Assembly (NCBI RefSeq): GCF_943734655.1
Contig: NC_071354.1
Coordinates: 140,230,642 to 140,294,641 of the forward strand
Direction: 5' to 3'
Length of the DNA stretch: 64,000 bases
Origin: Sabethes cyaneus
Lineage: Eukaryota > Arthropoda > Insecta > Diptera > Culicidae
Shown here: positions 10,952 to 22,899 of the stretch, piece by piece
How the letters are laid out: each line of letters opens with the position of its first letter
How positions within the stretch are numbered: the stretch's first letter is position 1
The notes under the pieces: generated by a model
Told to the model about the DNA's origin: nothing
Databases searched by the model: none
What the model saw: the letters and a program-made list of their open reading frames with translations, nothing else
Translations under genes and position numbers: made by a program

Positions 10952-13900
10952 TAGGGGAGAGACGTCGACAGTGAGACATTTTTTTTCAGGAAATTTAAAA
11001 TATTTTCGGTGATAGCTACCAACGAGCACTTTAATCCATTTGAAAGGTATATCCTTCTAGTTGCCTGAAAAAAAGTTTCAGTTGTCATAAGCTAAATTAG
11101 TTACAGCCACAAATGTGAAGGTGTGTTTTTGTCTCACTGTTCCCTACTAGGTGGGAAGATTGAGACAACGAGTATTGAAAGCTGAGATACATATTTAAAT
11201 TCAGTTCAAACAATATTTTTTGGATATAAAGAGTAGTTTAGAGGCCGTACTTTTTATTGTGTGTATAAAAGATACATAATTATTGGGTATGATTGAAAAT
11301 TCCGACTATTTTCACATCTACATATATATTCATATAAAGGACTAATCCTAGTCAATTGCACTTTTAACTATCACTTCAGAATTAATTTAAAGTCAATTCA
11401 TGTGGATTGATTAACAATTTAATAGAAATAAATTCGAAAAAAAAATCGCATGATGTGAGCATTGCCTGTGTGTCTCACTGTTTCCAATAGGAATGTTTTA
11501 TGAAAAACAGTGAAATAGTGGTGTTGGCAAACAATTAGATTGTCATATTTTTTGTATTTTTATCTCTCATTACTATGTGATCCCATGTAGTAAATTCAAT
11601 TTGGATTTATTATGCGGTTTGCTGTTGAAAATCACCTGAAAATGATTGCGTTAAAATTTACTTCGACCCCCCCAAAAATGACTTTTGTTGAAAAATATAT
11701 TGAAAAATTACCTAATTTTTCTCAAACTACATTATGTAATATAGGTTCACAAACTTTACTTTCCAGGAAAATATCATGGATCTTGAATGCTTTATGGCGA
11801 AGTTATTCCCGTTGTCTCACTGTTCTTGCTGTCTCACTAGTTATCTTCAATGAGCCGATATGTAGGCAACATCGACACATAAAATACCCTACTCCCTTTT
11901 GATCTACTGTTGAAGTCCACCGAATAGGCCCTTGGGTGGTGCTGTTTGCTCATCGCAATTTCGCAGATTTCGCAGGTTTCTTCAAATAGATATAACTGGT
12001 TTTTGGTAGACGATAAGCCTCAACAAATATGCCAACAATCAGCTTTATTGTTGATTGAGTAACTAAGAAATTACGGTCGGCGCCCGCGCAGTACCAATCA
12101 TTGAGTTGTTCGAGAGATTGCTTTATAACTGTTATGGTTTGTAACAGACAGGCCGTCGTAAATTTAAACACCAGAGACACCACAATAAAAAATGTTCTCC
12201 AAAATAGTCGCAGCAGCTTCATCATTTCTGGCGGCTATAACTCAAATTTAATAGCGTTTTATTAAGACCAAAATGCACTCAGATATTCAGTTCAGGCTAC
12301 CGCTTTTTGTTTTGAATTTTTGTTTCAAACAAAAAAAAACTGCTTTTGAAATTTACGACAATCTATGACGACTTATTTCTCCTTAATCCACCTGGTAGTG
12401 AAAGGAACCATTGTTATACCACCATACTTGTTATTTGAAATTGAAACCGACACGTTTTCGGAACATAATTCAACTATTTGTTAACGCTATATTAGTTGCT
12501 TTCATTCGGCATGAAAATCCTGAAAATCGGTTTAGTCGTTCGAAAGTTGGTTTCATTTTAAAGTAACGGAAAAGTTGGCAAAACGATGATTTTTGGGGCC
12601 ACCCAAGCTCAGAAATTGGCACTCAAAACTGCAATTAAGAAAGTACGGGTCTAAAATTTATGGGTAAAAAATGACAATTGAGTTGTTTGTTAACACCACC
12701 ATTTCACTGACTGAATTCTTGAGTAACATAAAAGTCGGATGACCAGGATTTGTCCTTTATATGAATGCTAGCTGACCCGACAAACTTCGTATTACCACCA
12801 ATTAAACTGTGTTGTACATAAATCATGTCTCGGATGATCTTTGTCACAATCTCGAGTTTTGCTAATTTCTGAGGAGTTTAACCTTAGATGATTCATTTTG
12901 GCAGTTACGTAACTATGGTCCCAGGTAACCAACCAGCATTACCAGTGCTATTCAAATGCAAGCCAATAAGCATTTAAGTCGCCTTAAATGCTACTTAAAT
13001 GTCATTTTGGCAAAATATACAGCTACTTTACTGCTAACCTTCTTATAGTGCTGACAATGCTAATTTGCAGCTAATTACCGACACAAAGAATTTGAATAGA
13101 ATTTTGGATGCCAATTTACAACACTTATACAGTCAAAAAGCTAATATATAACAACGTGCAGTATAAAATACTAGATATGCTGATTTGCTGCCCCCTCCCC
13201 TGTGGCCGGCGCTTCAAACGGCGGGTCGCCGCCAACACTCGCGGCCGTCTCGCCCTAAATGATCTAGTGTTACTAAAGATAGTTTTGTGGTCTTGTTATT
13301 GACTAATATTTTATGGAAGAATCTCGAATTTCTCGAGTTCGATTAGTTTTTAAGTTACGCAAAAATTTCTGTTTTATTTGTATGAGACTCCTCATCCCCC
13401 TACCGCCGGAGTGAGAGGCCTCTTATCATCATAAAATAAATTCAAGACTCCAAAATCCCCCACATGCCAAATTTGGTTCCAATTGCTTGATTAGTTCTCT
13501 AGTTAAGCAGAAATTTGTGTTTCATTTGTCATTTGTATGGGAGCCCCCCCTCTTAGTGGGGGGAGGGGTCTCTAACTATCATAAGAATCTTTCACGGCCA
13601 CAAAAAACCATACATGCAAATTTTCACGCCGATCGGTTTAGTAGTTTTCGATTCTATAAGGAACATACCGACAGACAGACAGAAATCCATTTTTATAGGT
13701 ATAGATATATGTGGAAATAATCAGAATTTTCAACCATACTCAACAATAATGTATCCTTTATAGACACAATAAGCTGCACGGCCTCTAACCTATTCTTTAT
13801 AACCAAAAACTATGGTTTAAATTGATTTTAAACTGGTATCTCAGTATGCAATACTCGTTGTCTCACTCGTCCCACCTGTTGGGGAACAGTGAGACAAAAA

Positions 13901-14088
13901 CCTTCACATTTGTGGTTATAACTAATTTAGGTTATAACCAAAACCACTGAAACTTTCTACCAAATAATTTTATAAGATTTAATTTAATAAATTTAATAAG
14001 ATAGATTAAAGAGCTCGTTGGTAGCTATCATCAAAAATTTTTTTTTAAATTTGTGGAAAAAAGTATCTCACGTAGACTTCTTTCCCTG
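10952..14088. mobile_element. Long-TIR element with repeated GTGAGACA motifs
   Basis: The left arm (about 10952-11290) and right arm (about 13740-14088) are imperfect inverted repeats of roughly 340 bp. Shared blocks include AGCTACCAACGAGC, CACAAATGTGAAGGT, GTCTCACTGTTCCC and the complement pair around AGGCCGT. GTGAGACA or its complement occurs at least seven times across the element (near 10970, 11130, 11468, 11813, 11830, 13859 and 13889). No transposase is recognisable. A 91-codon minus ORF at 11950-12225 begins with a hydrophobic signal-like segment but matches nothing I know. The element has itself been invaded by a retroelement tail at 12780-13710. Confidence 0.6.
12780..13710 (+). mobile_element. 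Retroelement 3' end with GACAGACAG tail
   Basis: This begins near GACCCGACAAACTTCGT and ends with GACAGACAGACAGAAATCCAT and a TATAGAT tail, a layout common for abundant insect non-autonomous retroelement 3' ends. Two diverged internal repeats, each holding a C-rich/G-rich foldback and a conserved 3' block, lie at about 13320-13480 and 13490-13690. An unrelated segment at about 12925-13200 interrupts it. There is no ORF. Confidence 0.5.
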
Positions 14089-14611
14089 ACACAAAATTCA
14101 AACAAAATCGGAGCAATTCTAAATTTTGATACACGCTTTCTTAAGAGATTGCAAGTTATTGTTGTGTGTTGTCGATATCAGTTGGACTAAGGTCTTTAAA
14201 TATAAATAGTTTGTTAAAAGTCTAGTTTACAGGTTTTCGGTAATAATGAATTAGGCACAAGTAGGTGAACCAGTCACAGGCTGAAAGCCTGAAGAGAAGC
14301 GATCAGATTCAGATTCATTGACATCACTACTTGTAAGCTACAAACACTTTGTCATGTTCATTGCATGATTGCGTTGAGAAATATAACAGATACATACGAT
14401 TGGTTGTGTGCATCGTATGAATCGCAATACAAACAACATGTGTGACCTTTTTTCTCGCAGCTAGGTAAGATGTAACACTGTGATCGACTGCTGAGACTGT
14501 TTAGAGAACAAAATCTTGTGATTAACGCTAAAGATTCACTGTATGTCATGATCTGTACGGATCGTGATCTGTGCGTGTGGCGATAACTCACAGATTTTAT
14601 CAAAATCCTAG

Positions 14612-14860
14612 GCCTAGATTTAATCGTCGTGAGGAACCTGTTGGAACAAGGAGACTGTTACTTTTTCTGGCGTATTTCCCAAACACAGACATCAAATTGG
14701 TCTAGGTTTAATAGTCGTACTTAAAAAACCTTTAACCTGTTGGGATAAGGAGATATTGTCACTTTTTCTGGCGTGTTTCCAAAGCACAGACATCAAATTG
14801 GTTCAGGTTAATCGTCGTATCGTAAGGAATTTTCGATCTGTTGGGACGATGAAAAGGAAA
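14612..14860 (+). repeat. Tandem repeat, about 2.5 copies of an 88-100 bp unit
   Basis: The blocks TAATCGTCGT, CTGTTGG, ACTTTTTCTGGCGT and CACAGACATCAAATTGG recur at steps of 88 and 100 bp (unit starts near 14621, 14709 and 14809). The last copy is truncated. Confidence 0.7.
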
Positions 14861-15072
14861 GCATTCAAAATCACGGTATGGACTATTTAGCTGTCATCTG
14901 TCTGTGAAACAAGGCGATCGCGAAGAAAATGTATTTGACCTTGCAACTTTTCGTTAATTTTCACTATTTAGTGATTGAATAAGAAAATTATTATGAATCG
15001 TTTGATCAAAATCAAAGCAAAGCCTTGGGCTTAAACATGTTTCTTGCGACTTGACCCTTCTTTATCAACAGA

Positions 15073-15160
15073 CTTCCAGCCGGCTATTAGACTATAGGAC
15101 AGTTACGGGGCTAGTGCTACAATTCTACTGACTATGTCTAGCAGCACCGCATAACCGAGT
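15073..15160 (+). mobile_element. SINE-like repeat fragment, family A copy 1
   Basis: This is the same repeat as at 34632-34735 (+), 44462-44664 (-) and 61205-61325 (-). Shared blocks include CAGCCGG..ATTAGA, GGACA.TTACGGGG, CTAGTG and CTACTGACT. Only the 3' portion is present. Confidence 0.5.
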
Positions 15161-15612
15161 GTTGAAGCAAATCTAGATAGCATTTCAACAGCCTCATTCT
15201 GTATTCCGACGGGTCTTAATTTGCCCATTCGATTTATGTTTGCGGAATGGGGAATACCATCCACTTTTGTTCGATAAAGCGATCCGTCGAAATACAGAAT
15301 AAGGCTGGAAATACCATAAACGCATTTAAGTTGGTCCAATCGTTGTTCCAGAGAAAATCAAATACGGCACGGGGAGGTATTTTCAGCTCATTAAGCGATG
15401 GCATCTATTTTTTCGGCCCATGGCCTAGTTCTAGTGGAAGAATAGGAGGTTTTGACGTTTTTTGAATAAAAAATAGTAGATTACTTACAGTATTGAGAAA
15501 ATAGTTATAACATATTAAAACTGTATGTCGGTAAAGTATTTTTATTGGCGAAAGAAAAGGCAAATAGGCTGAATTTAGAAACCTGCTGAAAATACCCTCC
15601 CGTACCCTATCT

Positions 15613-18000
15613 TAAATAAGTAGAACGTACACTCACACAAATTTGCTCCGTTTCCGAAACGAATTCAAAGGTTTGCGGCAACTGAAAAAAATAACTTTTG
15701 GAGCGCAATTATAGCCTTCCATCGCTTGTGAAAACCAAACTAGAAAGATATCAAACCAGAAAGGAAATCGGGTCGCATTCCATTGCGCCGCTGCTGGCGA
15801 AGGCACAGTCTTTTCTTCCCCGTAACATGACATACGACACAAATTGTTCTAAGCCCTTGTTGATAAGATTGGCGGACGCATTCACCACGCATCGCTCATT
15901 CATCCGGTTTCTTTATTCGAGATTCCACAGGCGAACGTGAGCGGAATCACACAATCTGCTAAACAAATTAAAAATTAATGAAATATTACTGACGCCACCT
16001 TAATAAGAAAATTACGATCGAAGTGTGTGCTGTGCTGCCTACGGGAGTTGCACACGACAATGAGAAGCGCCGGCCGTCTGCGACACAGACATACAGACGT
16101 AGATCTATGTATAACGATCGATGACGACGGTGACGGTCAAAAGTGACTGTAAGGATCGTCGTCTGCGTTATCTTTAATCGTTGTGAATGTGGATTGACAC
16201 TATTGAATGCCACTGTCGCCGTCGAAGACGAATATTATTTTAAACCAGTTTTTGAACGCTGCTGGTGTAAAGCAGAAATCTTGCGGGAATTCGTCCTATC
16301 ACAAAAGAACGCGACAGTGCAACACACCATTATGGAATAGACAACTATTTGTTGGCTTGTTTTTGAGCTGATTAAAGCTTAAGCTAAGTACTGTATTAAT
16401 TCACATAGCTCCCTGCTCTGCCGGCGGAAAATAATGTTCAAACAAATTCGGTAGAGAGGTGAAGGTCGCGGATTTGGGCACGTGTGGCAGATGATAAATT
16501 TTTTGCATGAATGAATGAATATTTTCGCCTTTCTACGACCGGTCCTTAGCCGGTTGGCTGACTGTAACGAGATGTGGCCGAACGAAGCTTGTTTTTTTTC
16601 TATTTTGTTTTTCGAGTGGCGAATCTGTGTGTAGGTCGACCACGGTCTCGCCAGTTATTGCAGGCCTTGCATTGCATTGCGGACGCTCCCCGCATAAGAT
16701 ATTATCTGCTGCAGTGTATTACACTGAGCAAACCATTCCATCGATCGGTGCAATTTGCATTACTTTTATTTTAGTTTGTTCGTTTTTACTTGTGTGTTAA
16801 CGTTGAAAACCTCCGGTTACTATTTATACATTGGCGGAGCTAGGTGAAGACTAAAATTTTTCTAGGCTGAAATTGACTCCACTATCTGGCAGCAATTCTG
16901 TTCATTTCAAGAAAAAGTTAGAAAAGCTGTGTTTAAATATTATCCGCGGAGATAAAATAAAAATATTAGTCGCCACTTTGTTTATCAGACCGTTAATTTT
17001 AGGAAAATGACTCCAAAAATATCTTTTCTGGGAACGTTACATCTGTGTTCGCCGGTTTCATTAAGACTTAAATGAGTCTCTGACTACGGTCACTGGATCT
17101 CGAGGGGGAACTGATTTGCCTTGCGAAATATCCTCACCTACGTCAATGAGCTATTTTTTTCGGTCATTTTTACACAAAAGAGAAAAAGTTGTTTTAGTGT
17201 CCGCCAGAGCATTCACGTTTCATTACAGCCGAAAATAAACTTTAAACGACGGTTTCTCTGTAATCTTTTCTGCCTCTGCACCAAGAATCAATCGAAAATG
17301 TGCTCAATTAAAATTTATTAGGAAAAACCTAATGCGATGCGAAAAGTGGTCCTTAGAGACAGGTGTTGTGTGGTCGTCAGTGAGCGTCAGACGTTGAAAT
17401 TCACCTGGGAAATTGATACGCCTTTGTCTTTTGGAACTATGCGGAGGTAGTTAGCGGTCACCAAGCGCACAATATACGACACTATCTGTGCTGGCCGACC
17501 GACGCTGGTAGACGCATTAGCTTCTCCTACGTCTTCGTCTCCGTCCCCCAGGAGACACCGGAGAAAAATATCACAACAAGTACTGGCTCTATTTATCGGC
17601 CCACGCGTGTCCGAGTTTTGGCATTTCTTCCGATCTCCGTGTTTCCATCGCGTTCGCTGATCCACGCAATTTTGCTCCGAGCCGAAGACGACGAATTGAA
17701 TCCACTATGCGTGGGCATTCAATGGTGGTAAACAGGATGAGTGAGTAGATATTTGACGAACACACTTCAACGCCCACGACGACGCGCGGCTGCTATTTCG
17801 TTTAGCTTTACCTACCGTCCAACGGCGGATGAAGGGATATAATCGGACGATCGCGCACGTGTTCAGGCCACTATAGCAGCGGGTTTCACCGTGGTGTCCT
17901 AATAGCTCGAATGGAGAAAGTGCTGAGGGCAAATAATAAAGAGACAAATGGAAGTAAGGTTAACGTTCTGCTGAGTGGTTAACACTATGCGCTGTCAAGT
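15613..18000. other. TE-poor, GC-richer island in sprouty 5' region
   Basis: Mostly unique-looking sequence with patches of higher GC (about 15990-16330, 16570-16760 and 17380-17950). A minus-strand ORF at 17387-17665 runs across a CAG/GTGAAT donor-like site at 17405, and short ORFs occur on both strands, but none is recognisable. It is a candidate for untranslated sprouty exons, promoter or enhancer sequence; nothing here is firm. Confidence 0.3.
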
Positions 18001-19204
18001 TTTGACGCGAATTGATATGGGCACCGTCGTCTCACTTCATGTGAGGAAGCTTGCGGTAAGCTTTCAAGATTTTATGTAGCACCATAACGATAGTTTTTTC
18101 GAAGCCGTGCTATGTGGCACTGAATTTATTAATTAGATTCTATATAAAAAATTAAAATTCAAATAAAAAATTCACTGACGTCATGCAAATTTAAATTTAT
18201 CAAGTATGCTTATTTTGCTTGGAAATCCAGCTGAAGGTTTTCGTAGTACATAAAACCACTAGCTAAGTGGCTGATGTTACTCGCCCTTTTTGTCACTCAG
18301 CCACTTATACCTCTGTTTCCAGCGATTCCCGTAATACAAGAAACAAAGTCCTTTTTCCTCATTTGGACGTTCCACGCACTTGTCAGGAATCACCCATCCG
18401 TTTTATCAACTCACCTACACACTCAGTTTATATCAAAAGCCGGTATTTTTTTTTAACAGTTGACCTACCGACAATCGACCCGAATGTATCATTGAAATCG
18501 GTTCAATGTTTCAAAAGTTATGATGTTTTAAAGAAACGCAAAACAGATAGATTTTGGGAGTTACTTTTTTCATGGAATTACTGTTAAACTGTAGTGCTGG
18601 ATGAATTTCAATAATTAATGCATTGTTGTATAAATAAAATGGCCATAGTCAATTTCTGGTAGTAAACTAACATAAATTTTGACATTTGCGAAAATAATTC
18701 GAAATTCGGCAATATACTTTCGAAAAAAAGCGGTTGACTTGGCATAGCAACGCTCACTGGTTTCGTAGCCTAGAACATCAGCAGCTGGCCTGTCTGTTTC
18801 AATTAGAAATTAGAAGTTTTACTTTATTCAGAATCATATTGCTGTGAAAAAAGGCTAACATCTCCTAGGAGTTAACAATTGGCGAGGGCGGGATCCAAAT
18901 AAGAAAAAAAGATTCGTTTCTATTTTACTATAGGAATTTTCAAAAAGGGAGGTGACCCCGAGCAATATCAGACACTCAGCTAGTTGTACATAACATCTAG
19001 CTTGATTCGACCCTGACAAGCTAGATTTTGCAGATTATCATGGGTATTTTGAGCTGATGTTTTTTCGTGTACTACCCTTGAATATTGAGGCAATATTTTA
19101 AACCTCTCGAATGTATTTACAAATATTCATAAAAATGCTGAAAACAATAAAAAAATATTTTAGCTCTTTTTCGTATTGTAAAGTACAGTATAGGCATTCA
19201 AAAT
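18001..19204. other. Non-coding stretch
   Basis: AT-rich. A block at about 18400-18520, including GAAATCGGTTCAATG and CAAAAGTTAT, resembles a common repeat tail but has no definable ends. No gene is seen. Confidence 0.3.
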
Positions 19205-19330
19205 GGGAATATAGACTACGGGTATGAAATGGAAAAGTCAACTAGCTATCATAAGCCCCTACCTAACGCTACCACGTGGGTATACCTGGAAATACTCCAA
19301 TTAGTATAATGGAGCATCTAAGCTAGGAGG
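19205..19330 (-). mobile_element. tRNA-SINE-like fragment, family B
   Basis: The block GGGTATGAAATGG...CATAAGCCCCTACCTA is shared with the SINE-like part of the insertion at 45102. This copy lacks the tRNA-like head. Confidence 0.45.
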
Positions 19331-19416
19331 TGCGGGGTCATGTGGTCCTGTGTGGTCATGTGTGCTCCTGATCTTACAACTGTAGTTTTAGGCTACCATC
19401 GGGCCACACGACTTAA

Positions 19417-19524
19417 CCCAAGCAACAATGTGAGTTTTATTGTACTCTTATGGCGGTTTTCATGACCAACTTTGGTTTTAAATGCTATCATAAGAGTGTA
19501 ATGAACCCCAAATTGTTACTTGGG
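19417..19524 (+). mobile_element. 108-bp MITE, copy 1
   Basis: The ends are CCCAAGCAACAAT and its near complement ATTGTTACTTGGG. The interior holds TACTCTTATGGCGG and CATGACCAA. It is closely matched, in opposite orientation and with identical length, by the copy at 19770-19877. Confidence 0.75.
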
Positions 19525-19734
19525 AATTTTCAAGTGTTATATTATTTAAACTAATGTGTTTAGTAGTTGGTGTCTTTAGTCTATTTTTAGAGAGCGAAAA
19601 AGGGTGCTATATCCTTGGCCAATTGCAGCCTGGCTTCTGGTCTTAATGCCATTAGTTCATTCCCGAGGGTCCGAACTATCACTTAACCTTTATTAACAAA
19701 GATGCTCCCAACGATTGAAAATTGAAAATATATT

Positions 19735-20050
19735 CTATAGGAAGCGTTTGGTACGGGAGGTCTACGCTTCCCAAGTAACAATTTGGGTTTTATTATACTT
19801 TTATGATGGCATTTAAGATCAAAATTGGTCATGAAAACCGCCATAAGAGTACAATAAAACTCTCATTGTTGCTTGGGTTTCCCCCTTTCCCTTAATTTCA
19901 AGTAGTTGAGTGGAATTGGGTATTATTTCTGGTTCCACTTGATTCCAAAGAATTTTCTCTGCAGTACATGCTGCGCAGATGGTCTTGTCGTTGACAAGAA
20001 AAGCAACTGATTCAAGCAATCGTCATTTTCCAGAATGCTTTCAAGAATTA
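19735..20050 (-). mobile_element. LINE remnant (RNase H-flank type)
   Basis: This shares TTTGGTACGGGAGGTC, TGGTTCCACTTGATTCC, ACATGCTGCGC and TTGACAAGAAAA with 35530-35740, where the same strand encodes an RNase H motif. The reading on minus is broken. The MITE at 19770-19877 is inserted in it. Confidence 0.5.
19770..19877 (-). mobile_element. 108-bp MITE, copy 2 (inverted)
   Basis: This is the reverse-orientation partner of 19417-19524, beginning CCCAAGTAACAAT and ending ATTGTTGCTTGGG. Equal length and few differences suggest recent activity or an inverted duplication. Confidence 0.75.
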
Positions 20051-20138
20051 GCTGCGTTAGTATGCGATTAATCAGATTAGATTAAAATGGGGATAAATAT
20101 GGTTTATGTAAATTGTCAAATTTTGTATTTATCATGAA

Positions 20139-20818
20139 CAGGGCTTAAAAAGGGATCGCAAGTTGAATGTGACTGCCGTGAATGCGAACTTTCCGCATTC
20201 AAACTCCGATTTTTGAACGATCATTTGACCGTTTTTTTAATCCAGTCAAACTGCCGCTTGCGCTGCTGCCGTCGTACAATTCATGCGGCATCTCAGCAAA
20301 AGCAAACAGTCGATCTCCCGTTTTGCTTTGCGCTTTGAGAATATAAACTGCAAACTGACTGGAAGCATACGGTGACGTATTTTTTCGTTTCTCTTTTTGT
20401 CTCCAAATCGGCTGCTCACAGTAAAAGTTTGTCACCCAGACGTCGGTCCGACGCAAGCAAAATATTCGTTTGTATTGGACGGAGTCCGACCGACTTCTTC
20501 CATGCACATGTAGTGGTTGTTTTTTTGTAGTATTGAATCATACGATTGTGCGGTTGCTTTTCGTAGCGTGGTGATTGCCAGTCATTTGACTGTTTTGCAG
20601 TCATTCGCTGCTCCAAACGGTAAAGGCAACTTGATCGAAACGAAAATGTCAAAAAGTTTTAGAAGCCGTTCGTTCTGCAGCGTGCAGTCGGCGTTTGACT
20701 GAGCAAAATGCCAGTTGTGTTATGCATAGCATTCGTATTCCACCTCTAAACGGACGGTGTGAACTTGAATGCGCGTTGGTGTGACTGCGGTAGAAAAAAA
20801 GGATCGGTCGAAGCCCTG
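20139..20818. mobile_element. hAT-like non-autonomous element with 8-bp TSD
   Basis: The element starts CAGGGCTT and ends AAGCCCTG, and is flanked on both sides by the exact 8-bp repeat ATCATGAA (20131-20138 and 20819-20826). CAGGG-type ends plus an 8-bp target duplication are the hallmarks of hAT elements. The 680-bp interior is GC-richer than its surroundings, contains sub-terminal inverted blocks around GCATTCAA, and has only shadow ORFs on both strands (20199-20507, 20416-20652). No transposase is visible. Confidence 0.8.
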
Positions 20819-20826
20819 ATCATGAA

Positions 20827-22899
20827 TTTGTGTTTCAGTCGTGAATTCTTGCATTTATTTAACTAAAGCAAACTACATATCTGTAGATTTTTTCCTTCAA
20901 TACAAAACGTATATTTTTTATGCAATCAAAGTAAATTCAATCTATGATTTTAGTAGTTACTCAACTGAACTCGACACCGTGCCCGTTCCACCATTCCCGA
21001 ACGAACGTAATCGAACGCACTGCAAATTTTTGTCCCAAAAAACTGCACATTCATGCCCCGTGAAAGTCAGAAATTCCCGAACACTCGGGGCTCAAGGGCA
21101 GTAAAAAAGACACCAAGACCCGAAAATGACTAGTCGTTTCGAGCAATCAGAAGAATGCTTCATTCTTGATTTCTAGGGATTTTCCTGCGCCGGGTCACCC
21201 TCCCGTCCGTTGATGATCCGATCGTAAAAATCCTCTTCTTCAACGGAATTTCATTGATCTTGCTGGTTGGCAAACACAAAATCTTCATCTTCATCGACAA
21301 AAAAAAAAGACTGAAGTAAATAAAGGCCGCAAGCAGACAGGCACACACACATGCTCATAGTTGATATACAGAATGAGATAACCATAAATAAGAATAGCTA
21401 ACAGAAACCTTTCGGAATAAGTCTATAGACCGTGCAGGCTGGCGCGGCAGATTACCGGTAACCGGTAGGGTGGCCAAGCCATGGTTGCTTTATTTGATTT
21501 AAGTTTTGCTTTTTTCACTTCCCGATGGCAGAAATAATATCAACCTTACAGAACAGTTATTTCGAACTTTTTCATATTGTCGGTCACCCTAAGCCTGTAA
21601 CCGGTCGCTGAGTCGAGCATGAACGAAGCAAGATGATACTTATTCATCTTTGAGCAGGTATATTTTGGCACCTTCATAATGCACCTCTGTTACTTCCTGC
21701 GCCAGTCCCTGCAAAATCGTAAACTTTGCGATGTTCTGAGGAATGTATCGTAACCCACTGGTCCCGGTTTTATTGATGCTTTTGTTCTAACTCAAGTACT
21801 CAGGTCATTGTTTTTGCTATTCATCCACAGCTGGAAGATACCGCTGATCGATCCTTCTCGCTTCTCGTACACAGTTTCGTTTATGAGCAGGCCAAGGAAT
21901 GTGTTTACTACTCCCAACTCCCAACACAGCGTACAGCTCAAGGTGGTACCTACCTTCTGGAGAGGTATAATTATGATTATTATTGAGCATATAAACTCCA
22001 CTGGACATTTCAAACCCTTGAAATTCTCCGGCCGGTAGTTTACGAAGTAAGCAAAGAAATTTGCATTTTTGTGAACGAAACAATGTGTCATAAAACAAAG
22101 ATACTTGAAATTTTACCCCCCTGTTGATTCGTGCAACTCGCCACGACAAAGTACCGGTTGTCATCCAGCGGAGCGGGGTTGGTTGGATTAAATTTTACGA
22201 CTTGACACATAGTGGGTCTTCTCTTTTAAAGCTAGTTTTCGAATTTCCTGAAAAGTGACCTCATCCGTACCTTCTCAGGTCACGCCATATGATATTCGAA
22301 TAACTCGCCGGGTAGAGACTACACCTGATTCAGCACGCCCTCAGCCGCTTATGTGGTGAAATTAAATCCAAATTTTGTGTGTAGAAAGGTGAGGAAGACG
22401 CGGGCTAACTGGTTTAAAAAAAGAGAAAAAAGATCGTCTGTCCCAATCACGACCACTGGCAACTGGTGCACCTAGATAAAAGGTATTGATTACAACTTGA
22501 TTTTCGAACGCGATTCAAAAATTAAAAGACGCCAATGTTGCTTTTGTGACAAGTTTTGGGTTACAGTGAGGCATTAATGCATGTTGCTGCTAACTAAAAG
22601 TTAAACAAGTCCAAGTGCCAGGGTTAGAAGGCAACCGTCTGTGCCAGCTAATGATCTCCAAAGCAGGTCATATAACCAACCAGCAACGAGGGATTCCAAA
22701 CTCGAGATTTTCAATTCGATTGAAAACTGTCGATCATCAAATTAAATTAGATTCAGGATGGTTGAGACGAAGTGCTTGTGTTACAAGTTATGTTTTGTTG
22801 TCATCCGCAACAACTTGAACGTACCCACACACTTGCATCGTTTCTTCAGTTTGACCATCCTCCCTGCCTGAGGACAGAAAGAAGAAAGAAATCTCATCT
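20827..22899. other. Non-coding stretch
   Basis: Apart from the MITE at 21466-21591 I see no feature with defined ends. Overlapping ORFs near 21790-22160 on both strands are not recognisable. Confidence 0.3.
21466..21591. mobile_element. 126-bp TA-flanked MITE
   Basis: This reads TAGGGTGGCC at the left and GGTCACCCTA at the right, giving 8-10-bp inverted ends beginning GGGTG and a TA target duplication, as in Tc1/mariner-derived MITEs. The flanks on both sides carry GTAACCGG, a possible second inverted pair. Confidence 0.55.

Larger units (their letters stand above)
10397..15612. mobile_element. Possible outer long inverted-repeat element
   Basis: The sequence from 10397 (AGGGTACCGGAGGGTATTTT) to about 10565 reappears, inverted and diverged, at about 15455-15612. 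Matching blocks include the GGGTATTTTCAGCA start, ACTTTACCG, CTATTTTC and TTTTTATTCAA. A third copy of the core motif lies near 15377. The arms flank 5 kb that contains another long inverted-repeat element, suggesting nesting. No duplication of the target was found, so two independent solo repeats are also possible. Confidence 0.35.

Noticed and set aside
15103..15339. 78-codon minus ORF that looked protein-like
   Set aside because: Its end overlaps a SINE-like repeat, and extension upstream meets stops in every frame. I could not support a gene.
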